Source: CAZMCT01 sp964564785 | GTDB lineage: Bacteria; Planctomycetota; Phycisphaerae; UBA1845; Fen-1342 | Length of the DNA: 46,141 nt | NCBI GenBank assembly: GCA_964564785.1 | Contig: CAZMCT010000015.1 | Coordinates: forward strand, 1 to 46,141 | Direction: 5' to 3' | Part shown: positions 1 through 8,194 of the stretch, piece by piece | Numbering within the stretch: position 1 is the stretch's first letter | Layout: every line of letters starts with the position of its first letter | Notes under the pieces: model-generated | The model's input: only the letters and a program-made list of their open reading frames with translations | Told to the model about the DNA's origin: nothing | The model's database searches: none | Made by a program: the position numbers and the translations under genes

Positions 1-2436
1 GGCCCATCCGGGCCAGCGCGGGCTGCCGCGACCGGGGGGCGGGACGCCCGCGGCACCCGCCGGCGTTCTCGGCCGGCGACGGGCTACCGGTGCGTGCTGG
101 ACGGCGGGCTCAAGGCGGAGCAAATGAGCGGCTCCGAGCGGGTCGGGGGACTCGAGGCCGACCGGATCGAGCTGCTGTTCGACGTGGGCGGCGGTTCGGA
201 GAGTCTACTGCGCGAAGGGCGCCCGGCCGCGAGCGGGCCGGCGTCGCGCCCGGCGCGGGAGGACCGGCCGCGGCTGGAGGTGGAATGGCACGGCCGGCTC
301 GCGCTGGGGCCGGTAGCTGGGGCCGGGCCGAACGAGCCGCGGCGGCGGCGATTCACCGCGGTCGGGGCGCCGGTCGTGATGACGCGCAAGGAAGGCCAGG
401 TGCGCTGCGGGGAGGTCCGGTTTCACGACGAAACGCAGCGGGTGTGGCTCTACCCGGTCGCGGGCGGCACGGTCGAGTTCGGCATGGGCGAGAAGCTGGC
501 GGCCACGGCGGAGAGCGTGTACATCGACCGCGGGTCACGGCTCGTGAAGCTGGTGGGCGACGTCGAACTGCGGTCGCGGGGCGGGCCGGCGGGCCGGACG
601 TCGTCGATCCGCTGTAGCTACTGGGGCGAACTGCACCTGGTGGCCGGTGCGACGCCGCCGGCCGGTGGGGAGATCATGAACGCCGACCAGCTCGAGTCGG
701 CCACGTTCGTGGGCGACGTGCAGGTGCTGCTGGGTCGTGCGTCGCTGACGGCCCATCGGCTTGACGTGTCATTTCACCCGGACGAGGGCGAGCGCGGGTT
801 GGAGGCGCTGCTGGACCGAGCGTGGGCGACCGGCGACGTCAAGCTGAAGACCGGGGACGGGCAGCTTGAAACCGTCAACCTGGAAATGGCGTTCGACGTC
901 GCGGCCGATGGCGACCTGTATCCACAGCGGATGGCCGCGACGGGCGCAGCGGTGATGACGCGCGGGCCGGCGACGTTGGCGGGCGCTCGGATCGTGGCGC
1001 ACATGGCGCCCCCGGCCGCGGATGCGCCGCCCGGTGGCCCGGCGTTCTTCATTCGCGACCTCGAACTGACGGGGGCGGCGGAGCTGCTGGATCCGGAGGA
1101 GAAGCGTGCGGCCCGCGGGGAGCGGATCGTGGCGCTGTTCGCAGAGGGCAACCGGCTGGCGACGGCGACGGTGGAGGGGACGGCGGACGTACCGGCCATG
1201 GTACACGCGCGGCCGTACACGGTGTGGGGCCGACAGGTGGAGATGGACTACAACGCGTGGACGCTGGACGTGGAGGGTCCGTCGCGACTGGCGTTGAAGG
1301 CGCGGCGGAGCCTACAGGGGCGGGAGCGCGGGCAGGCACTTCCCATCCAAGTTCGCAGCGACGAGCGGCTGCACGTAGACCTGAAGGGCAACAGCGTGCG
1401 GATGGAAGGGCGTGTGCGGGCGACCAGCCAGGGCGAGCAGCTCGAGGCCGACGTGCTGACGCTGCTGCTGGAAGACACGCGCGAGCCGCAGAGCGCGCCG
1501 GCCGATTCGCAGTGGCGCGGGTGGTGGCGGCAGTTGCGGGGGTTGGTCGGGGGGCGCCCCGAGCGCCGGGACGAGCTGCTGACCGTCGAAACCGGGACGG
1601 ACACGCTCAGCACAGGGAAGGAGCCGGTGCGGCTGGTGGCCGAGAACGCGCTGGTGACCAGCGAGACGTTCGAGGCCGGCGCGCCGCAGCCAGTGATGCA
1701 CGCCAGCATCTCGGCTCCGCGTTTGGAGGCCGACTTGCCCGGGCGGCAAATCGTGACGGTCGGGCGGACGCAGTTGCTGATGACGGACCGCCGGGGTCTC
1801 GGAGAGAGCGAAGCGGCGCGCGAGACCATCGGGCTGCCGTCGGCGCTGCTGAGCCGCGGGCCGAGTCAGACGGCGATGCAGTGTGACGGGCGAATGGTTT
1901 ACGCGCTGGGCGAAGACGGGCCGCAGCGGCGGGATACGGTGGTGTTCGAGGACGAAGTCGTTTTCGTGCACCGCGCCGGGCGCGAGATGGTGAACCTGGC
2001 CGAGATGCTGCCGGAAGCGGTCGCACGGCCCGAGCTGCTCGAGTCGCTGCCGAGCCGCGCAGCGTCGCTCGAATGTGCGCGGCTGACCTGCTGGTTCATG
2101 GCCGAGGGCGAGGCCGGCCGGCCGGTGGCCGATCCGCTGGGAGGCGGGCTGACCAGCAGCCCGATGCGGCTGATCGCGCTGACGGCGATGGGCAACGTTT
2201 ACCTGCGTGACCGCGAGGACACGCAGATCCGTGAGGTGCACGCGGCCACGGTCGAGTTCGACCGCGAGCACGGGCGAATCGAGGTTGCCGGGACGCCGGC
2301 CGCGGGTGCGCGGATCTACATCCAGGACACGGCCACGGGGCGGTTCGATCCGCACACCGGGCAGCGGGTAGTGATCAACATGAAGGACGGGACGGTGCGG
2401 TCGGAGCGGATCGAGGGCGAGCTGCGGCGGCCGTAA
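1..2436 (+). CDS. OstA/LptA-like envelope protein, 5' end outside window
   Basis: The reading frame is open from base 1 (811 residues visible), so the start probably lies upstream. The product has many short beta-rich segments of the OstA/LptA type. Stretches such as RLVKLVGDVELR (about nt 535-575) and ATFVGDVQVLLGRASLTAHR (about nt 700-760) follow the pattern in which an LPS-transport protein alternates hydrophobic strands with 'the layer adds/removes a segment' phrases. Similar segments recur at about nt 1180-1480 and 2160-2420. LptA, LptC and LptD-N proteins carry lipopolysaccharide across the periplasm. The visible length is far above LptA (about 180 residues), so this is probably a multi-repeat planctomycete relative of unproven function. 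The next gene starts about 50 nt downstream. The family assignment rests on pattern alone. Confidence 0.6.
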   Translation, partial: GPSGPARAAATGGRDARGTRRRSRPATGYRCVLDGGLKAEQMSGSERVGGLEADRIELLFDVGGGSESLLREGRPAASGPASRPAREDRPRLEVEWHGRLALGPVAGAGPNEPRRRRFTAVGAPVVMTRKEGQVRCGEVRFHDETQRVWLYPVAGGTVEFGMGEKLAATAESVYIDRGSRLVKLVGDVELRSRGGPAGRTSSIRCSYWGELHLVAGATPPAGGEIMNADQLESATFVGDVQVLLGRASLTAHRLDVSFHPDEGERGLEALLDRAWATGDVKLKTGDGQLETVNLEMAFDVAADGDLYPQRMAATGAAVMTRGPATLAGARIVAHMAPPAADAPPGGPAFFIRDLELTGAAELLDPEEKRAARGERIVALFAEGNRLATATVEGTADVPAMVHARPYTVWGRQVEMDYNAWTLDVEGPSRLALKARRSLQGRERGQALPIQVRSDERLHVDLKGNSVRMEGRVRATSQGEQLEADVLTLLLEDTREPQSAPADSQWRGWWRQLRGLVGGRPERRDELLTVETGTDTLSTGKEPVRLVAENALVTSETFEAGAPQPVMHASISAPRLEADLPGRQIVTVGRTQLLMTDRRGLGESEAARETIGLPSALLSRGPSQTAMQCDGRMVYALGEDGPQRRDTVVFEDEVVFVHRAGREMVNLAEMLPEAVARPELLESLPSRAASLECARLTCWFMAEGEAGRPVADPLGGGLTSSPMRLIALTAMGNVYLRDREDTQIREVHAATVEFDREHGRIEVAGTPAAGARIYIQDTATGRFDPHTGQRVVINMKDGTVRSERIEGELRRP

Positions 2437-2472
2437 GAGGGGCGGGGCCCGCGTTCGGCGTGCGGGGTGGGG

Positions 2473-2478
2473 TACAAT
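2473..2478 (+). promoter_or_regulatory. -10-like box TACAAT just before an ATG
   Basis: TACAAT ends 6 nt before the ATG at 2485. There is no Shine-Dalgarno sequence between them and no convincing -35 box. Transcription would begin at or next to the start codon, which suggests a leaderless mRNA. Confidence 0.4.
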
Positions 2479-2484
2479 GGTGGT

Positions 2485-3345
2485 ATGTCGGCGTGGTTCT
2501 TTGTCTCCGATCTGCACGGGCGGGTGGACCGCTACGAGAAGCTGTTTGCCGCAGTACGGCGCGAGCGGCCGAGCGCGGTGCTGCTGGGAGGCGACCTGCT
2601 GGCGCACGGTCCGTCGCGTGCGAAAGAGGGTGCGGCGGGGTGGGATTTCGTGTCCGGTTTTCTGGTGCCGGAGTTTCGTCGGCTGCGGGCCGAGCAGGGT
2701 GCGGCAGCGCTGCGGGTATTCCTGATCCTGGGCAACGACGATCCGCGAAGCTGGGAGGAGGCGTTTCTCGCCGGGGCGGCCGACGGGGCGTGGGAGTACG
2801 TGCACAACGCCCGGGCCGAGTGCGCGGGATTCGACGTTTGGGGGTACGCGTACGTGCCGCCGACACCCTTCCGGCTGAAAGATTGGGAGCGGTACGACGT
2901 CTCGCAATATGTCGATCCCGGGTCGGTGTCGCCGGAGGAGGGCTGGCGATCGGTGCCGGTCGCGGAGAGCGAGGTGCGGTACGGGACGATCGCCGACGAC
3001 TTGGCGCGGCTCGCGGGCGGGCGGGACCAGTCGCGGGCGATCTGGCTCCTGCATTCACCCCCCTACCGAACGTGCCTCGACCGGGCCGCGCTCGACGGTC
3101 GGGTGATCGACCACGTGCCGCTGGATGTGCATGTCGGCAGCGTCGCGATCCGGCGGTTTATCGAGGCGAACCAGCCGCTCGTCACGCTGCACGGGCACAT
3201 CCACGAATCGGCCCGACTCACGGGGGCATGGTCGGAGCGGATCGGCCGGACGTGTTGTTTCACGGCGGCGCACGACGGGCCGGAACTGGCGCTGGTGCGT
3301 TTCGACCCGGCCGACCCGGCCACGGCGACGCGGTCGCTTGTCTGA
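2485..3345 (+). CDS. Calcineurin-like metallophosphoesterase
   Basis: This 286-residue protein carries the full calcineurin-type metal site: D9-x-H11 (SDLHG), GGD at 35-37, GND at 83-85, H190 in LLHSPPYR, and GHIH at 237-240. These residues bind two metal ions that hydrolyse phosphoesters. The protein has no signal peptide or membrane segment, so it is probably cytoplasmic. The substrate cannot be told; the overall shape (metal site at both ends, long middle insertion) resembles small single-domain phosphoesterases. The ATG at 2485 was chosen over an in-frame GTG at 2467, because MSAWFFVSDLHG is a usual start for the family and a -10-like TACAAT lies directly upstream. Confidence 0.85.
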   Translation: MSAWFFVSDLHGRVDRYEKLFAAVRRERPSAVLLGGDLLAHGPSRAKEGAAGWDFVSGFLVPEFRRLRAEQGAAALRVFLILGNDDPRSWEEAFLAGAADGAWEYVHNARAECAGFDVWGYAYVPPTPFRLKDWERYDVSQYVDPGSVSPEEGWRSVPVAESEVRYGTIADDLARLAGGRDQSRAIWLLHSPPYRTCLDRAALDGRVIDHVPLDVHVGSVAIRRFIEANQPLVTLHGHIHESARLTGAWSERIGRTCCFTAAHDGPELALVRFDPADPATATRSLV

Positions 3346-3369
3346 GCGGATTGCGCGTCGAAAAAAAAA

Positions 3370-3975
3370 CGGGACATTCCAAGAACGCCAGTTGGAGAAT
3401 CTATAGGTCTCTGCTCGCAGCACACTTACAGTGCTTGCGCAACACATGGCCTCCTGTGAAGATGTTGGGGTCTCAAAACAAGACCCGCACAGGAAGCGAA
3501 GGAAGGCAAGCAGTATTACTGCCGCGCTCCGGCGGATCGAGAAGGAACTTCACGCGCACATCACCCCCGCCGACATTCGCGGCGCCGGCCAGGCCGTCGG
3601 CCACGAGTGGCGCGAACGCATCCTCGGCCCGGTGCTCACCGTCCAGGCCCTGCTGTTGGAAATCCCATACGCCACGGCCATGACCGGCGTCAGCCGCTTC
3701 ACCACCGTGACGTTCTCGGTCGCCGCTTACTGCCAGGCCCGGGGACGCCTGCCGGTCGGCGTCCTGCGCGACCTCCTGCGGCTGCTGCGGTATGAGCTGA
3801 CGCACCTCGCGGCCGCGGCGCTCATCGTCAATCCCGACCGTCCCGGCCGCGGCCAGCTACGCGTGGTTCGACGCCGGCCACTGCAATACTCACGCATGAC
3901 CCGGCCACGGGCCGAATTGAAACGCGAGTTGCTGTCCCAGGGGCGGAGACGAACGTAATGGCGTTCGGGACATTC
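3370..3975. mobile_element. Internally deleted IS4-type insertion element with 10-bp flanking direct repeats
   Basis: CGGGACATTC occurs at 3370-3379 and again at 3966-3975, flanking about 586 bp. Just inside are GAACGCCA (3383-3390) and its inverse TGGCGTTC (3959-3966). This looks like a target duplication with short terminal inverted repeats, although the inverted repeats are offset by 3 bp. IS4-group elements commonly duplicate 9-13 bp. The enclosed reading frame keeps only the two ends of a transposase. The whole looks like a non-autonomous deletion derivative that could only move with help from a full copy. Confidence 0.55.
3446..3958 (+). pseudogene. IS4-family transposase remnant (N-terminus joined to C-terminal tail)
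   Basis: Starting from ATG 3446 (an in-frame GTG at 3431 is possible) this reads 170 residues. The first two thirds resemble the N-terminal helical domain of IS4 transposases, with the typical AYCQARGRLPVGVL segment. The last 40 residues, from about NPDRPGRGQ to the end, resemble the arginine-rich tail found after the catalytic domain. The DDE catalytic core of about 250 residues that should lie between them is missing, and the join is in frame. The stop lies next to the right end of the element, as in intact copies. The protein should have no transposase activity. The family call is from memory of the motif pattern. Confidence 0.55.
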
Positions 3976-4057
3976 TATTTTTGGCGCCGGGCGTGGAACG
4001 GTGGCCGCCATCGACGTTACGCGAAAAGCAGAATATCCCGTTTTTGGCGTGTTGGGG

Positions 4058-4063
4058 TATCAT
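4058..4063 (+). promoter_or_regulatory. -10-like box TATCAT upstream of glnA
   Basis: TATCAT lies 30 nt before the GTG start of the glutamine synthetase gene, in the context GGGGTATCATGG, which resembles the boxes at 2473 and 40255. No clear -35 hexamer is visible. Confidence 0.3.
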
Positions 4064-4093
4064 GGTTGCGGCGGGGGCTCATGGAGGATTGGC

Positions 4094-5512
4094 GTGTTTG
4101 CATCCGTCGGCGAAGCCCTGAAGTACATCAAAGACAAGAACATCACGATGGTGGATCTGAAGATTGTCGGCCTGGCCGGCCAGTGGCTGCACCTGACGAT
4201 CCCCGCGCGTCAGTTCTCGGACCGGCACTTCGAGGAGGGCGTCGGCTACGACGGTTCGTCCGGCTCCGGATTCACGACCGTCGAGGCCGGTGACGTTAAC
4301 GCCATCCCGCGGCCCGACACCGCCTTCGTCGACCCGTTCTGGGAGCACCCCACCGTCAGCTTCCTGTGCGACACGGTAACGGCCGACACGCACGAGCCCT
4401 TCCCGTCGGATCCGCGCACCATCGCCGCCCGGGCGGTCGAGGCGTTGCGCAAGAGCGGCGTGGCCGACGAGGCCTGGATGGGGCCGGAGTTCGAGTTCCA
4501 CATCTTCAACCGCGTCGACGTGCAAGTCGAGCCGTACCACACGCGGATCAACATCGAGTGCTCGGAAATCACGCCGGACGGCGCGACCCCGGCGATCCCG
4601 CACAAGGGCGGCTACTTCCGCGTGCCCCCCAGCGAGCATTTCCACGACCTCCGTTCGCAGATCGCCCTCACCCTCGAGGGCATGGGCATCCCCGTCCGGT
4701 ACCACCACCACGAGGTCGGGGCCTCCGGCCAGTGCGAGATCGAGGTCAAGCTCCAGCCGCTGGTCCGCGCCGCCGACCAAGCCATGATCATCAAGTACGT
4801 CGTCAAGAACCTGGCCCGCAAGCACGGCTGCCTGGCGACCTTCATGCCCAAGCCGGTCTTCGGGGAGGCCGGCAACGGCATGCACGTGCACCAGAGGCTG
4901 ACCCGTGCCGGGCAGCACCTGTTCTTCGACGAGCGCCGCAGGAACTACGCCAATCTCAGCGACCTCGCCCTGCACTACATCGCCGGCCTGCTCCACCACG
5001 GCGCCGCCCTGACCGGGCTTACCAACCCCTCCACCAACTCCTACAAACGACTGGTCGAGGGCTACGAGGCCCCCGTCAACCTCTTCTTCTCGCTCGCCAA
5101 CCGCTCCGCCGCAATCCGCGTCCCGAAATACGCCGTTTCGCCCGAGGACAAACGGATCGAGTATCGTCCGCCGGATTTCACGAGCAACGTGTACCTGGCG
5201 CTGGCTGCGATGCTGCTGGCCGGCCTGGACGGCATACAACAGAGGCTCGATCCGGCCAGGCGCAACTTCGGCCCGTTCGACGTCGACATTGCCAGGCAGG
5301 ATCGCGAGTTCCGCGCCCGCATCGCGGCCGTTCCGCGCTCGCTGGCCGACGCGCTCAGCGCGCTCGAATCCGACCACGCCTTCCTCACCCGGCCCGGCGT
5401 CTTCACGGAATCGTTGATCCAGGGCTGGGTCGAGAGCAAGCGGGCCGGCGAGGTCTGGCCGATGGCCATCCGCCCGCACCCGCACGAATACGTGCTCTAC
5501 CTGGACACGTAG
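4094..5512 (+). CDS. glnA: Type I glutamine synthetase
   Basis: This 472-residue cytoplasmic enzyme makes glutamine from glutamate, ammonia and ATP, and should assemble as a dodecamer. The beta-grasp N-domain carries GYDGSSGSGF (51-60). Metal ligands lie in PEFEFHIF (E132, E134), HHEVGASGQCEIE (E207, E215) and GNGMHVHQ (H264). NPSTNSYKRLVEGYEAP follows at 311-327 and NRSAAIRVP at 336-344. The GTG at 4094 was chosen because GGAGG ends 6 nt before it and it gives the normal family length. The region that normally holds the adenylylated tyrosine (NLYDLP-type loop) reads FGPFDVDIARQ near 392-402, with no tyrosine, so adenylylation control is probably absent. A glutamine synthetase III lies 2.7 kb downstream. 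Confidence 0.95.
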   Translation: MFASVGEALKYIKDKNITMVDLKIVGLAGQWLHLTIPARQFSDRHFEEGVGYDGSSGSGFTTVEAGDVNAIPRPDTAFVDPFWEHPTVSFLCDTVTADTHEPFPSDPRTIAARAVEALRKSGVADEAWMGPEFEFHIFNRVDVQVEPYHTRINIECSEITPDGATPAIPHKGGYFRVPPSEHFHDLRSQIALTLEGMGIPVRYHHHEVGASGQCEIEVKLQPLVRAADQAMIIKYVVKNLARKHGCLATFMPKPVFGEAGNGMHVHQRLTRAGQHLFFDERRRNYANLSDLALHYIAGLLHHGAALTGLTNPSTNSYKRLVEGYEAPVNLFFSLANRSAAIRVPKYAVSPEDKRIEYRPPDFTSNVYLALAAMLLAGLDGIQQRLDPARRNFGPFDVDIARQDREFRARIAAVPRSLADALSALESDHAFLTRPGVFTESLIQGWVESKRAGEVWPMAIRPHPHEYVLYLDT

Positions 5513-6104
5513 AGCCGGGTCGGCAGCAGGGACGTGGCGGTGGCCCCCGGCCAACAGGACTGCGCGTGAGGCCGCCGCCACGAGCACCGATCGGGCGGAA
5601 AGCCTGTATGCGCCCGGAGGGAAACGGAGTCCAATGCGATGCCCGCACAACCGCGTGACACAACCGCGCTTGCGATCACGAGCAGGGCACACATTCCCAC
5701 GAGCGCCTCGGCAAGAAACAGGGCGTCTGACGCAGCGACTGCGCGAAGTACTCGCATCGACAGCAGCGGTGCGATCAGGCCCTCAATGGCCTGCAAAGCC
5801 CGGGCCGGCGGGGAGCTCCAGACTCGCGATGCGCTGCGTCGGCGCGTCCATCGTTCCAGCGTACGGCGGCGGTGAGTGACCGGATTGCCGACACGGTCGC
5901 GCGGGTGTCCGCGGCGCCGCAGCGTCCGCTTCGCGTCGTCGCCGTGCCGCCCCTCACCGGCGGTCGGCGGACGCAGGCGTTCTATTCGACCTGCGCGGCC
6001 GCCACAGCCGAGCACGGCTGGCACGAGCGATAGGTGATGGCCTGCGCGGCGGATCGGCACGCGGGGGCGCTGGCTGCGTGCGGCTGCTGACCCGCGGGTG
6101 AGCC
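5513..6104. other. 590-nt stretch without a convincing gene
   Basis: No reading frame here has a good start, normal composition or recognisable family. A minus-strand frame across 5497-6108 contains one hydrophobic stretch (DALFLAEALVGMCALLVI, about 5670-5730), but its remainder is arginine-rich shadow-like sequence and it overlaps the end of glnA. The stretch may be a decayed gene or long untranslated regions. Confidence 0.5.
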
Positions 6105-6893
6105 TCAACGGACATCGACCGGAGCGTGCATGTTCACCGGCCCGCGCCCGCCGCCCAGCCCCGGCGGCGTGCGGATCGCGGCCGTGATGAAAGCCTTCGC
6201 GCCCCGGATCGCCGCCGGCAACGACTGGCCGCGCGCCAGCCGAGCGGTGATCGCGGCCGAGTAGACGCAGCCGCTGCCGTGCGTGTGTGGGCTGGCGATC
6301 CGCGGGCTGGCGAAGCGGTGCAGCTCGCCCTCCGAATACAGCACGTCCACACTCGCTTCGGCCAGCCGGCCGCCTTTGACCAGCACGTGCCGCGGGCCGC
6401 GCGCGGCGATTCGGGCGGCCGCCCGCTCCATCGCGGCGAGATCCGTGACCTCCATCTCGGCCAGCGCGGCCGCCTCGGGCATGTTGGGCGTCACCAGCGT
6501 CGCCCGCGGCAGCAGCCGGTCGCGCAAGACGGCCGCGGCCTCCGGGGCGATGAGCGGGTCGCCGTGCTTGCTGATCATCACGGGGTCCACCACGAGTGGG
6601 AACGAAAACCCGCCGGCGCGATCGGCGAGGGCCGCGATCAGGGCGGCACTGCCGAGCGCCCCGGTCTTCGCCGCCGCCGGAGAGATGTCGCTCAGCACTG
6701 CATCCAGTTGCGCCAGCACGAACTCGGGCTCCAGCATGTGCAGCCCGCGCACGCCGCTCGTGTTCTGCACCGTCAGCAGCGTGACGACGCTCATGCCGTA
6801 CACACCGTGTTGGTGAAACGTTTTCAGGTCGGCCTGGAGCCCTGCTCCGCCCGACGGGTCGGACCCGGCGATCGTGAGCACTGCGACGGTCAT
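6105..6893 (-). CDS. thiD: Hydroxymethylpyrimidine/phosphomethylpyrimidine kinase
   Basis: This 262-residue enzyme phosphorylates hydroxymethylpyrimidine twice to make the pyrimidine half of thiamin. It starts with the diagnostic ribokinase-fold sequence MTVAVLTIAGSDPSGGAGLQ and contains QADLKTF, VVDPVMISKHGD and the anion-hole motif GSGC at 206-209. The ATG at 6893 is preceded by GGAGG on the minus strand, and the length matches stand-alone ThiD. No other thiamin gene is nearby, so it is not part of a local thi operon. It is transcribed divergently from the alcohol dehydrogenase, with a 134-bp gap. No TPP riboswitch was recognised in that gap. Confidence 0.95.
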   Translation of the reverse strand: MTVAVLTIAGSDPSGGAGLQADLKTFHQHGVYGMSVVTLLTVQNTSGVRGLHMLEPEFVLAQLDAVLSDISPAAAKTGALGSAALIAALADRAGGFSFPLVVDPVMISKHGDPLIAPEAAAVLRDRLLPRATLVTPNMPEAAALAEMEVTDLAAMERAAARIAARGPRHVLVKGGRLAEASVDVLYSEGELHRFASPRIASPHTHGSGCVYSAAITARLARGQSLPAAIRGAKAFITAAIRTPPGLGGGRGPVNMHAPVDVR

Positions 6894-7027
6894 TCCGCCT
6901 CCTGCTGTGACGCGATCAGGGATGCGGTGGACCCGTGCCCGGCCGCGGCTGGGCCACCACCCGAACGGCCGGTATGCTACCATTGGCGACCACCGGGATG
7001 CAGGGGCGCGCTGCCCGGGAGCTCAGG
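6894..7027. promoter_or_regulatory. Divergent intergenic region, thiD / alcohol dehydrogenase
   Basis: This 134-bp region must hold both promoters. On the plus strand TATGCT (6973-6978) and the overlapping TACCAT (6978-6983) are -10-like, about 45 nt before the dehydrogenase ATG. No -35 match was convincing. Confidence 0.3.
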
Positions 7028-8026
7028 ATGAACGCCATGGTGCTGCACGAGCTGGCCGCGATTGGCACCAGCCCGTTGCGCTGGCAGGAGCACCCGGATC
7101 CGCAGGCGGGGCGGGGGGAGGTTCGCGTGCGGGTCCGCTGCTGCGCGATCTGCCGCACGGATCTGCACGTGATCGAGGGCGACCTGCCCCGCCATACGCT
7201 GCCGATCATCCCCGGCCACCAGGTGGTCGGCACCGTTGATCAGCTCGGGCCGGACTGCCGCACGCTGCATGTCGGGCAGCGCGTGGGCATCGCCTGGCTA
7301 CGAGGCACCTGCGGCACCTGCGCCTTCTGCCGCGCCGGCCGCGAGAACCTCTGCGAGCGGCCAGGCTTCACCGGCTATCACGCGGACGGCGGCTACGCCG
7401 AGTACGCGCTGGTGCCGGAGGCGTTTGCCTACCCGATTCCCGCCGGCTTCACCGACCTGCACGCCGCCCCGCTTCTGTGCGCCGGCATCATCGGCTATCG
7501 CGCGCTCGCCCGGGCCGATCTGCCGCCCGGCGGCCGCCTGGCGCTCTTTGGTTTCGGTTCATCGGCCCACATCGTGCTTCAGCTTGCGGTGCACCGCGGG
7601 GCCGAGGTCTTCGTCGTCAGCCGTGCCGCGGCGCACGTCGAACTCGCCCGTGCGCTCGGCGCCACCTGGGCCGGGACCGACGCGACCGCGCTGCCGACCC
7701 GCGTCGACAGCGCGATCCTCTTCGCACCGGCCGGCGAACTCGTCCCGGTCGCCCTGGAACAGCTCGAAAAGGGCGGCACGCTGGCGCTGGCCGGCATTCA
7801 TCTGACCGACGTCCCGGCGCTCAATTACCCGCGACACCTGTTTCACGAGCGCAACATCCGCTCGGTCACCGCGAATACGCGCGCTGACGGCCACGCGCTC
7901 CTGGCCGAAGCCGCCGCCATCGGACTGCGCCCCCACGTCCGCGAGTACCCGCTCGCCGACGCGAACCGCGCCCTCCAGGACCTCAAGGCCGACCGCGTGG
8001 CCGGCACGGGCGTTCTAGTTACCTGA
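7028..8026 (+). CDS. Zinc-dependent alcohol dehydrogenase (AdhA/CAD2-like)
   Basis: This 332-residue medium-chain dehydrogenase interconverts alcohols and aldehydes with NAD(P). Catalytic-zinc residues C42 (AICRTDLH) and H64 (PGHQVVG) are present, and the structural zinc site has four cysteines at 95, 98, 101 and 109 (TCGTCAFCRAGRENLC). The nucleotide-binding fold begins with LALFGFGSSAHIVLQLA. That is not a textbook GxGxxG, but such variants occur in the AdhA-like subgroup of single-gene dehydrogenases. The ATG at 7028 has a GGAG a few bases upstream and matches the family N-terminus. The substrate cannot be told. The gene converges on glutamine synthetase III, with a stem-loop between them. 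Confidence 0.93.
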   Translation: MNAMVLHELAAIGTSPLRWQEHPDPQAGRGEVRVRVRCCAICRTDLHVIEGDLPRHTLPIIPGHQVVGTVDQLGPDCRTLHVGQRVGIAWLRGTCGTCAFCRAGRENLCERPGFTGYHADGGYAEYALVPEAFAYPIPAGFTDLHAAPLLCAGIIGYRALARADLPPGGRLALFGFGSSAHIVLQLAVHRGAEVFVVSRAAAHVELARALGATWAGTDATALPTRVDSAILFAPAGELVPVALEQLEKGGTLALAGIHLTDVPALNYPRHLFHERNIRSVTANTRADGHALLAEAAAIGLRPHVREYPLADANRALQDLKADRVAGTGVLVT

Positions 8027-8097
8027 ATCACCGTGCGCAAGTGCACGACGCTCTGTGACTCACTGTGTTTTTGTAACTGACGTCGACACTGAAAGAA

Positions 8098-8149
8098 GGA
8101 ACTGGCTCCGCGCCCACTCCCCGTCACGTTGGCGATTACAGCCAGTTCC
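8098..8149. terminator. Stem-loop between convergent genes
   Basis: GGAACTGGCT (8098-8107) and AGCCAGTTCC (8140-8149) form a perfect 10-bp stem around a 32-nt loop. It lies between the ends of the alcohol dehydrogenase and glutamine synthetase III genes, so it could end transcription from both sides. There is no strong T-run. Confidence 0.5.
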
Positions 8150-8194
8150 GCAGAGCCTGTTCCCTCTTGTGACCGGCTGAGAGGTCCGCGTCCT

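Noticed and set aside
1312..3054. Minus-strand frame of 580 codons across 1312-3054
   Set aside because: Opposite two plus-strand genes; arginine-rich shadow.
4079..5692. Minus-strand frame of 537 codons opposite glnA
   Set aside because: Shadow of glnA; no motif.
6894..7027. TPP riboswitch upstream of thiD
   Set aside because: The CTGAGA and associated conserved loops of the TPP class were not seen.
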